A DNA stretch of 64,000 nucleotides from CAWGXG01 sp963826505 (GTDB lineage Bacteria > Chloroflexota > Anaerolineae > Aggregatilineales > Aggregatilineaceae). The stretch's first letter is position 1. Every line of letters starts with the position of its first letter. Below the pieces are notes generated by a model, which was given only the letters and a program-made list of their open reading frames with translations, was not told the DNA's origin and did no database searches. The stretch covers positions 1,869,540 through 1,933,539 of the forward strand of contig CAWGXG010000008.1 in assembly GCA_963826505.1 (NCBI GenBank), read 5' to 3'. A program made the position numbers and the translations under genes. Positions 56,387 through 64,000 of this stretch are shown in pieces.

Positions 56387-58397
56387 CAGTCACGCTCCAT
56401 GTCGATCGATTGGGCTGGCTGCGCCTGCATCAGTTCGGTGATCGGCGGCTGGCCCGGCGGCTTCTGTTCCAACTGCGCCATCACGCGCCGGTGCGCGCGT
56501 TCCAGCATTTCGCGGTCCATGCCGGGCGTGACCGTCGGGGCCGGCTGCGGCGGCTGGACCGGCTTCAGGTCGAGCGCGATGCCCCGCTCCAGCAGCAGCG
56601 GTTCCACGTTCTGCGCAGCGGCGAAGCGCTCCCGCCAGTCGCGGCGCTCGTAGAGGCGCGTCAGGCGCGCGGTCAGGATCACCTGGGTGGCGAAGTTCGG
56701 CTCGACGTAGCGCGCGAAGATGGTGCAGTTGCCCGACTGCGGCGTGATGACCTCATCCACCGTCAGCAGCGGGCGCTGCCGCAGGTGGCTGTTGGGGTCG
56801 TCCTTGTTCGCGTCCGCGGTGGCGATGCCGGACGCCTTCGAGTAGTATTCCGCCGTTTCCGCGTCACAGCCGCCGAACACAATCTGCGTCGCCAGACCGG
56901 TCAGCAGCGCCTGCGTGCCTTCCTGCCCGTAGATCAGGTGGAACTGCCCCTTGGTCTGCGCGCCAATCAGGATCGAGATGCGGCGCTTGCGCACCAGGTT
57001 CACGTCGGCCACCAGGCTGTCGAGTTTGCCCAGCGTCGGAAACTCATCCAGCACCACGCCCACCGGCACCGGCAGCGGCCCGCCGTTCTGCTCGCCGATG
57101 GTGTCCAGGTCGAGCATCAGCTTGCGCAGCGTCGCGCCGAGATACGACGCATAGACCGCCCGCATCCGGCCCGGACAGGTCAGCACGACCACCGTCGGCT
57201 GTGAGACGATCATCTCCGCGCCGAAGTCGGAGGCGCTGGTGTTGGCGCGCACATCCGCCGACGCCCAGCCGGTCAGTGCCGTAGCGAGCGTGGCGACCAC
57301 GTTGGCCGCGACTTTGCCATCCGAGCGCGCGCTGGCGATGAAGGCATTCGCCAGCAGCGAGGCATCGTCTTTGCCTGGACGCGAGCGTGTCCGCCAGCGT
57401 CTTGAGGTCGTTGAGCGCGTTGTAGATGTCGCCCAGGGTGTCGAAGCGAATGAGGCACGCGGCCAGCAGCGCGGCGGCGCTGTCGCTCCAGAAGCGGTTG
57501 TCGCCCTGCGCGCTGGGGACCAGCACATCGGCAATCGCGCGGGCGTCGGACACGCTCAGGATGTCCGCCGCCAGGTTGTAACGCGGTCCGGCGCTGCTGG
57601 TCGGATCATGCACGGCGACCAGGTGCCCGGTCACCTGCGCAAAGCGGATGACGTGGTCTTTCAGTTCGCCCTGCGGGTCGGCCACGATCAGGCTGTGCCC
57701 GGCCAGCATCCGGTCGCCGATGACCGGCAGAATCACGCCCTGCGTCTTACCGGACCCCGCCGAACCGAGCGTCAGAATGCCGCGCGCCGCGTCTTCGCCG
57801 CTCAGGTGAAACGTGCCGGTGCCGTAATCCAGCCGCCATTTGTTCTCGCCCCAGAACGCGCCCAGGAAGCTCACGCCTTCCCGGTCCTGGCGGCGGTAGC
57901 GGCGGTATTCGCGCATCGTGCAGAAATGCGACGATCCCAGCGAGCCACGCCGGATCGCCGGGCGGCGCAGCCGGTCCACCCGCTCGCGCAGCCACCCACC
58001 CTGCCGCAGCCCGTCGTGCAAGACGACGTTCGCCACACACACCACCATACACCCCATCAGTCCGGCCATGAACAGCCGTGTGCGGTGAATGGTCGGGCGG
58101 TCCGCCGGTGACTGTCGTGATGAAGCCGTGATCGACCTGCGGTATGCGCGTGTGCTGGATGGCAAAATCGCCCATCAGGGTGAGATAGAGCGCTGTGATT
58201 CCCAGCGAAACAATGAGGTGCGCCAGCAGTCGCAAGACATGATCCCGCGCCGTGCTTTGCTTCTCCTGATCGGTGCGGCGAATCGATGCGCCCATCAAGG
58301 CTGCCGCCATGACCGGAGCCAATGGGATCAGGCACAACAGCGGCGCAAGACACCCGCCCAGCGCCGCGCGTCCTTCGGTGAACAGCCAGTAGAACAT
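56386..58397 (-). CDS. TraG/VirD4-like coupling ATPase, frame-broken
   Basis: The N-terminal membrane part (LAPLLCLIPLAPVMAAALMG, LFMAGLMGCMVVCVANVVL) is followed by Walker A ILTLGSAGSGKTQGVILPVI, IVADPQGELKDHVIRFA, Walker B VGVVLDEFPTLGKLDSL, LIGAQTKGQFHLIYG and LLTVDEVI. It is the coupling protein that brings the relaxase-DNA complex to the T4SS channel. Breaks near 58085 and 57380 interrupt an approximately 670-residue protein. ATG 58397 is at the left-reading operon that continues into the HU-like gene. Confidence 0.87.
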
Positions 58398-58552
58398 GGG
58401 CTACTTCTGCCCCTGTTCGGTCAGCACGTCGCAGCGCGTTGCCGATCAGGCGCGCTATGAAGCTGCAGCGAGCGGAAGCAGACACAGATGCGATGCTAGA
58501 CACCCACCAACGCGATGCGCCAATCGCACCTATCGACCACAAGCACATCACC

Positions 58553-59472
58553 TCACTTCTCCCGTCGCAAACGCCATTCGGTCACGCCGTAGCCATCACG
58601 GCAATCCCAGCACAGACAGATACAGCGCTTCGCTGACACTGACGCCAGCTGCCTCAACACAGTGTGGCAATCAACAGAGCACCACTGCTGACAAACCGCC
58701 CGTATATGACAGCCAGCCCGCTCAAACAAATCCCCTCTCCTATCGCGGAAACCACACGTCCAGATCGTCTGACATGTCTTGCCGTCGATTTCTGGCTCTT
58801 CCCGCAGCCGCCGCCACTCCGGGCCAATGGTCCGATCCAACGCCTGCTCGAATTCCTCGCGCGCGATGTCGTTGAACAACTCGCTCGTGGCCCTTGCGCT
58901 GTGTTGATTGTAGAGCGGCTCCCAGCCTGCGACGGTCGGAGCCAACCCTGGCAGAATCACATGCGTATGCAGCTGCTGCTCGCCTTCTTTGGTCAAACGG
59001 TCGTGCAGAACGTAGCTGTAGGGCGGCGTCTGAAAGCCGCGCGCATCGTAGTACGCCTCGACGATGCGCTCGGTCACATCCATCACCAGGTCGCGCCGTT
59101 GGTCTTCGGGCACCAGCGCCATCAGGTCGGGCGCGGGCGAGATCACCCAGGTCCAGGCCAGGACGTGCTGGCTCTTGAGGCGATCGCAGTGCGCCGAAGA
59201 TTTCGCGGTAGTGCGCGCCCAATCCCCGGTCCTGCCAGCGATCCCGCAGCTTCTCCGGGCTGGCTTTGGTGTTGCGATCTTCGCGATATTGGAGATACTT
59301 AAGGTCGACGCGCAGCCCCTTGTGACCCGGAGCCGCGCCCGCGTCGTTTCGGGGACTTGTATTTCAGGTCGGGGACAATGATGGCTTTGTCATGCTCGCG
59401 CACCGCGTCGATCTGTGCCGGAGTGTCATCCGCGTTTTGTTGCGCCGCGACGATGGCCGCCTGAATCAGTTC
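58553..59472 (-). CDS. Relaxase-like mobilisation protein, frame-broken
   Basis: The motif LHTHVILPG (His-x-His metal-binding signature) follows YSYVLHDRLTKEGEQQ. Further N-terminal are LKYLQYREDRNTKASPEKLRD, LGAHYREIF and QHVLAWTWVISPAPDLMAL. C-terminal are NDIAREEFEQALDRTIGPEW and a Cys-rich tail (CQTIWTCGFRDRRG). This fits a MOB relaxase that nicks DNA at the transfer origin, though its exact MOB class is not clear. Frame breaks lie near 59310 and 59165. The start is uncertain: the frame is continuous with the upstream gene apart from one TGA at 59473. Confidence 0.7.
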
Positions 59473-59789
59473 TCAGGCTGTGATGGGCTGCTCGGTGAAT
59501 ACGGGCAGCATGACCGCCAGCCCATGCGCGAGCAGCGCGAGCATCACATCCAGGTGAAAGTCCAGGTCGTCTTGCAGATCGTCGATGCGCATCTTGAAAC
59601 GTCTTGCGGAAGTGCGCCCGGCTGCCGGCGATGTCTTCCTGGCGATCCAGGTACTCGCGGATGGCCTGGCGGATGAGGTCCGCTTCGGTGACGTCACGCG
59701 GTTCTGTTTGTCGAGGAGTTGTTGAAGACGCTGCGCGCAGTGGGGGCGTCATGGCGACGCTGCGCCGCGACGGTTTTGGTGGCTGGCAT
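59473..59789 (-). CDS. Ribbon-helix-helix-type relaxosome accessory protein (MobC-like), frame-broken
   Basis: ATG 59789 follows a GGGAGG site. After the N-terminal region a break near 59705 leads into RDVTEADLIRQAIREYLDRQ, a ribbon-helix-helix-like segment. It continues with SRAHFRKTFQ, then (after another break near 59600) IDDLQDDLDFHLDVMLALLAHG. Length is about 105 residues. It lies immediately upstream of the relaxase, the usual place for a DNA-binding helper that marks the transfer origin. Confidence 0.65.
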
Positions 59790-59949
59790 ACCCGTAATCC
59801 TCCCTGATTGGCTCTCCTCATTGTCGCAAATCAGGGGCGCTGGTTAGGCTGAAGGATTACGGTGTTGGAGCAGCAAACCAGCGGAAGGATAGGGCAGCAT
59901 TGCGCAGGCGGGAGCTGCCCCGCTCATTCGCGACAGTCTTTCGCCAACT

Positions 59950-60338
59950 GGTCACAAGAGTGACCGCGCGACACTCCAGACGACGGGCAATCCGCTCGTT
60001 ACGCTGGGGGGTGTCGCCTCCGGGTCCGGGACTCCGTGCCCGGAAACCGCGCGGGTTCGCAGAACCGCGCGCGGGTGGCGCGGCGTGAGCCGCGCTACGC
60101 CAGCCCCTCCGGCGTCTGAGGGGCCAGGTCTTTACCTGGCGACCCTCTCCGGGCAGACAGCGGTTGTCGTGCGCAGCGTGAACACGTCCGCACACCGCTG
60201 TCTTACACATCCGGCTCACTTGCCCGGATGAGGGTCGGTCTCCGCCGCACGGCGGAGACTGGGCGTGGCTGCGAGGCACGCCCGAAAAGCGCACACGTCG
60301 GGGAATCGACACACGTTGTAATGCAGCGAACGTTCCCC
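59950..60338. other. Dense stem-loop array: candidate transfer origin or structured RNA
   Basis: No protein-like frame exists here, but at least ten helices are packed together. They are 59950-59955/59960-59965; 59968-59974/60011-60017; 60025-60030/60039-60044; 60049-60058/60062-60070 (one bulge); 60078-60084/60089-60095 with a GTGA loop; 60104-60109/60118-60123; 60123-60129/60134-60140; 60155-60164/60194-60203 with nested 60169-60173/60189-60193; 60238-60247/60250-60259; 60261-60267/60277-60283; and 60300-60305/60333-60338. A long-range pairing (60140-60147 with 60230-60237, 60149-60155 with 60221-60227) encloses the central hairpin. The region sits 160 bases upstream of the relaxosome genes. 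Confidence 0.7.
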
Positions 60339-60490
60339 ACTGCTCTTCAAAAGCGCGACCGGCTGAACACCAGAAACGACACGCTCGCGCGTGCCGCTCT
60401 TTGTGATGAGGAAGTCGTGCGAACTAAAAGGGTAGAATGCTAATATCACAAGTCTACGGCTGCAAGACATCGCAGAGCTTGTAACGCCAT

Positions 60491-61458
60491 CTATATTTCC
60501 GCGCCTTTCTCAAAATGCTGAACCGTAGTTCGCGCAGCCGAAAGCACCTCCGCTGCCAACTCTGTGGGAGCAATCACATCAACATCCGTCCCTAATCCGA
60601 ACACGAGCATTTTTGCCAACAACGGAGAATCCATCACCAATTGAAGCGTTGCCCACCCTGCCTCGTCGTCCACCGCTACTTCCTGCCACCGCCCTGGTGC
60701 CAGTCCTTTGACAAACGCGATCCGATCCGGGTGCACACGCAGCGTACAGTGGTATTGCGCAAAGCTATCGACAAATTCCTGTAAATGTGTTTCCCAAAAA
60801 TGCGGGAGGTCAAAATCCGGCACGCGCGAAAAGTGGTGTTCGCTCAAGCGCACGTCATGAAACCGTACAGTCCGATAGATGCGGAATTCCCCGTCGCGGC
60901 GCGCTACCAGATACCAGTGACTCGCTTTGTAAATCAGGCTGTAGGGTTCCAGCGTACGTTCCACAATGTCTCCCGCATACCGTTCGTAGACGCACTCGAT
61001 CAAACGATCTTCATAGACAGCTTGCTGCAAATCATCCAAAATGGCGGCGGCTCGAAATCGCGCCACCACCACGTTGAATCGATCAGCAGTCGCTGTCGAA
61101 CATGCTCGACCGAAAGACGATGAGCCGCTGGTAGTGCCGCGAGCAGCTTCAACGTCAGCTGCTGTGCTGCATCCTGCAACCCTACATCACGCAGTACCGT
61201 TGAGTTTTCAGCCACGAACAACACTTGCACTTCGGGTGTATGCAGTCCTGTCAACTGAGTACGATACTGCTCATCCAGAGCAATGCCACCCCCATGACCA
61301 CTGTCGGTGTAGATCGGAACACCCGCTATCGACAGCGCATCGACATCACGGAGAATGGTACGGCGCGAAACTTCCAATTCCTCCGCAAGCATTTGCGTGG
61401 TCAGCTTTCCGCGCGTCTGTAGTAACAAAAGCATCGATAACAATCGATCTGCACGCAT
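60491..61458 (-). CDS. WYL-domain transcriptional regulator (YafY-type), frame-broken
   Basis: An N-terminal helix-turn-helix (MRADRLLSMLLLLQTRGKLT, then LEVSRRTILRDVDALSIAGV) is followed by the WYL domain (EPYSLIYKASHWYLVARRDGE) and a C-terminal WCX-like extension (VDDEAGWATLQLVMDSPLLAK). A frame break lies near 61065. ATG 61458 has a GAGGG site. It is divergent from an alpha/beta hydrolase gene and the shared promoter carries a perfect palindrome, so it probably controls both. Confidence 0.85.
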
Positions 61459-61489
61459 TTCGCCCTCATTTTGCACGCTCGTTTTTTGA

Positions 61490-61506
61490 GTGACATAAGA
61501 TGTCAC
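61490..61506. promoter_or_regulatory. Palindromic operator between WYL regulator and hydrolase
   Basis: GTGACAT-AAG-ATGTCAC is a perfect 7-bp inverted repeat with a 3-base spacer. A further GTCAC half-site follows at about 61511. It lies between the divergent starts. Confidence 0.78.
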
Positions 61507-61562
61507 CTAAGTCACTCTATCATAGAAACAGGTCTTCTGAAAACACAAGGAGTGGTTTGAAA

Positions 61563-62363
61563 GTGCAAACGACAGCCGGGCATCTCAATCTCAATCACGG
61601 AAAGTTATACTATGAAACCGCAGGTGAAGGCGAAGCGGTCGTGCTCATCCATGCGTCCTTTCTCGACAGCCGGATGTTTGACGCGCAGTGGACAACAATG
61701 GCAGAGCAGTTTTGCGTCATCCGGTATGATATGCAGGAATCCGGTCGGATCTGATCCAGCATCGGGTCCGCTGTTCGTCGAGAAAACCTCGCCAACTGCT
61801 CAACCATCTCAAAATCGATCAGGCCCATTTCGTCGGATGTTCAAATGGTGGCACGATTGCGCTGATCTGCTTTTGGAAGAACCAGCACTGCGCTTTCGCT
61901 CACTGTGCTGGGAACCACTCCCAGCGGAACTGAACTCCAGGGGGCACCGCCACCTGAGATATTGGCGATGCTTGAAGCCTTCAAACCGGAGATACCGCAC
62001 GGGTCAACGAATTGCAGACCCATATCTGGTTTGATGGGCTGTCACGCCACCGGCGAGGTTGATCGCCACTTGCGCGAACAGGCCATGACGATGAACAAAA
62101 TCCCCGTTCAGCACCGCACGTTCCTGGTTGCAGACATGCAGCCGGATCGCCCCCTGGTTCCGCCTGCCCTGACGCGCCTGGAAATGGTAAATTGCCCGGT
62201 ATTGGTCGTGGCTGGCGCCCTGGATCATTCGGAAGTTTTGCGTGCTGCCGATATGCTGGCAGAGGGCATCCCCGGTGCGCGCAAGGTGATCATTGAGCGA
62301 TCCGGTCATGTTCCCAGTTTTGAACGGCCTGATGTGTTCACACCATTCCTCCGCGAGTTCTGA
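61563..62363 (+). CDS. Alpha/beta hydrolase, frame-broken
   Basis: Reading from GTG 61563 (TTG 61557 is equally possible; AAGGAG lies at 61547), the strands HGKLYYETAGEGEAVVLIHA and FDAQWTTMAEQFCVIRYDM match the N-terminus of alpha/beta hydrolases. After breaks near 61745 and 61790 comes the nucleophile elbow region (HFVGCSNGGTIALI). Two more breaks around 61880-61905 lead to the C-terminal part with VLVVAGALDHSEVLRAADML and RSGHVPSFERPDVF (acid and His). Length is about 265 residues. The substrate is unknown. It is probably regulated by the divergent WYL protein. Confidence 0.75.
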
Positions 62364-62668
62364 GCAACCATAACCTGTACCCCGTATCTAAAGATGACTG
62401 AGGGGACAGTGACGCAACTGCTCCCCTGCGCGATTTGCCTGAGAAAGGAACTAATTTTCCGTACCGGTGTCGGCCGTCTGTCCGCGCTTGGTGATGATGA
62501 AGTCGACGCGCGGGCGGTCACTTCAACTACCCCTGCGGCACCGTCCGGCGCGCCCCACATCGATAGCTAAAGGCGGGACAATGACCGCAAACGCACACCC
62601 CTGTGTTGGTTGTAAGATCATCAGCAAACTAACCTGCTCGGTGCATACGCCTGACAGCGTGTCCACGC
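62364..62668. other. Gene-free stretch between hydrolase and ssb terminator
   Basis: About 300 bases show no convincing open frame or RNA gene. Short open frames here lack ribosome sites. Confidence 0.4.
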
Positions 62669-62698
62669 AAAAAAAGAGCGGCACCGAAGCGCCGCTCT
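62669..62698 (-). terminator. Intrinsic terminator of ssb
   Basis: A perfect 8-bp stem (62675-62682 with 62691-62698) is followed on the - strand by a run of seven T residues, 20 bases after the ssb stop. Confidence 0.88.
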
Positions 62699-62718
62699 CG
62701 ATGTCGTGCGAGGATCAG

Positions 62719-63070
62719 CTAAAACGGCATCTCCTCCTCAACCGGTTCGTCCCCATTGGCGCGGTCCAACAGGACCAGGCGGGAGGCGCTCATGTCCAGG
62801 CTGACCTGCGGATTACCGCTCTGGTCAACCCAGGCGCGCGGGCGCAGCCACTCACCCGTCACCTGCAGAGCGAACCCTTGTGGACGTACTTCTCGACCAC
62901 GGCCACCAGGCCATTCCAGCAGCTCACGCGCACCCACAGCGTCTGTTCGCCCGAACGGGTCTTGCGGTTGACTGCCACCGAAAGCTCGCGACCTGCTGCT
63001 CCCCAACGGTCTTGACTTCAGGCTGACCACCCACGAAACCGACGACCGAGATATTGATGCTGGTACCCAT
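62719..63070 (-). CDS. ssb: Single-stranded DNA-binding protein, frame-broken
   Basis: It starts at ATG 63070 after an AAGGAG site (MGTSINISVVGFVGGQPEVK). Across frame breaks near 62990 and 62890 it reads LWVRVSCWNGLVAVVEKYV, GFALQVTGEWLRPRAWVDQS and GNPQVSLDMSASRLVLLD, a typical OB fold of about 115 residues. The acidic C-terminal tip EEEMPF matches the SSB tail that recruits partner proteins. It coats single-stranded DNA during element replication and transfer. Confidence 0.87.
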
Positions 63071-63829
63071 GATGTTGTCTCCTTGCGCCCTGGGCGCTTT
63101 ATTTCCACCGGCTCCATTGCCGATTGGCTGACCTGTGCATCAGCAGGTGTCAACAGCCGGTGGTCACCCGGAGGGCGCTGCCTGCTTGCAATGAGCGCAG
63201 CGGCACAAGCCCGGCGCAACAGGCGTAGCGACATCTGCCTCGCAATGTTGACGACCGGCGCACCTGCTATGCTGTCAGCCTCCAAATCGGCGTGATGGAC
63301 CGGCGAATGCGCCAGGCAAAAGGAAAACTGGAACGCGAAATCAGTGGCTGATTGTGGTCAAGCCGAAACGAGTGACAGCAGCAGCAACAGCGATCATCGC
63401 GTAAGACAACCCATGTTGGGCTAAGCTGCGGAGTAAGCCGTATGCTGGAACTGCTCATCGTTCAGACCACAATCACAAGGTTGCCAGAGGTGGCTGCTAA
63501 CGCTTGGAAAACAGATAGATCAGCCCAATGAGAGCCATCCACCCCTGCACGCGCAAACCGGGATATGGAGGAATATCGAATCACATCGCACGACAGGCGC
63601 GCTGACGCTCTGAAACTGGCGTGCAGCACGCGCCACCAGTTGGTCAAAATGTGAGACATGAATTACTCAGGCTTCATAGTCAGGATGATTGCAATACAAA
63701 CAAGTTGAACCAGTTTCGTGTCGCCAGATGCCCAATTGGTGACCTCTACCTCTCATCGGATGTAGTGAGTCGCCACCGATAGCGCTATCATAAACGCTTA
63801 CCCAATTAGCATCCTAAAAGGTCACTCTA
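63071..63829. other. Gene-poor stretch at the right end of the element
   Basis: No gene of convincing length is visible. Base composition falls toward the right, especially after 63650. One tiny frame at 63295 (18 codons) looks like a helical fragment only. No copy of the tRNA-Glu 3' end is present, so the right attachment site was not located. Confidence 0.4.
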
Positions 63830-64000
63830 ATGGACACAACTCGACGATTGGCATTGATGATTGATGGCGACAATGCCCAAGCAGCGTTATTACCACAGAT
63901 GCTTGCGGAGGTGAGCAAGTACGGCATTATGACCATCCGCCGAGTGTATGGGGATTGGAGGAGGCACCCGCAGCTCAAGAGTTGGAAGGAAGTGCTGCAT
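63830..64000 (+). CDS. NYN domain (LabA/DUF88) protein, N-terminal part
   Basis: It starts at ATG 63830 and runs off the window after 57 codons. RRLALMIDGDNAQAALLPQM carries the conserved acidic pair of the PIN-like NYN fold, and YGIMTIRRVYGDWRRHPQLKS matches the following strand-helix of LabA/DUF88 proteins. Members are putative RNases. The ribosome site is weak (AAAAGG). Whether it belongs to the element or to the chromosome cannot be told. Confidence 0.8.
   Translation, partial: MDTTRRLALMIDGDNAQAALLPQMLAEVSKYGIMTIRRVYGDWRRHPQLKSWKEVLH

Noticed and set aside
63295..63351. Tiny CsbD-like frame
   Set aside because: Eighteen codons with weak resemblance to stress-protein N-termini are too short to support a gene.
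63071..64000. Right attachment site as a second copy of the tRNA-Glu 3' end
   Set aside because: No repeat of the T-arm/acceptor sequence was found after the element genes, so no attR was annotated; it may lie beyond the window or be only a short core.

Overview
The window looks like part of a GC-rich, free-living bacterial chromosome, most probably Chloroflexota (Anaerolineae-like). This is inferred from gene content: a Gld-type ABC export locus, 7TM histidine kinases, AIM24-like and pre-peptidase (PPC) secreted proteins, and a conjugation module lacking any recognisable outer-membrane part. No 16S or other marker gene is present, so the assignment is an inference.

Region 1 (1-35.8 kb) is ordinary chromosome. 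It starts with the tail of an NB-ARC/TPR-type protein coupled to a secreted subtilase. A leftward ABC-2 export operon follows (ATPase, permease fused to a GldG-like domain, DUF4340 protein). Then come an AIM24 protein, a ferritin-like protein, a GAF histidine kinase with a LuxR-type regulator, a short-chain dehydrogenase, a QueA-like enzyme and two tandem secreted PPC paralogues. A long rightward cluster starts with a LacI-type regulator and a PotDBCA-type importer and runs into nucleoside phosphorylase, adenine deaminase, M20 peptidase, a URO-D-like protein and a DegT-type aminotransferase. The region closes with an acyl hydrolase, a Gfo/Idh/MocA oxidoreductase, a 7TM hybrid-type sensor system and tRNA-Glu.

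Region 2 (35.9-63.1 kb) is an integrative conjugative element inserted at the 3' end of tRNA-Glu(CUC). Its backbone is a large serine recombinase, a primase, a DUF3987 replication protein, a Y-family polymerase, a VirB6/TrbL-like membrane protein, a membrane-anchored transfer protein, VirB2-, VirB3- and VirB4-like proteins, a TraG/VirD4 coupling ATPase, an HU-like protein, a relaxase with a ribbon-helix-helix partner, and SSB. Cargo sits in islands: a CpaF N-domain protein and an ECF sigma/anti-sigma pair; a beta-propeller protein and a P-loop kinase; a WYL regulator with a divergent hydrolase. Two islands share one architecture: an intact backbone gene, cargo, then a partial copy of that gene's 3' end, then more cargo.

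Upstream of the relaxase genes lies a roughly 390-base gene-free stretch densely packed with perfect stem-loops. It is the best candidate here for a transfer origin or an unrecognised structured RNA.

Many genes carry single-base frame breaks, especially the element backbone, while the cargo has none that I could see. Sequencing error is the simplest explanation. I give such genes their full reconstructed extent and state where the frame breaks. The right edge holds the start of a NYN/LabA-type gene. No right-hand attachment site was found, so the exact end of the element is unknown.
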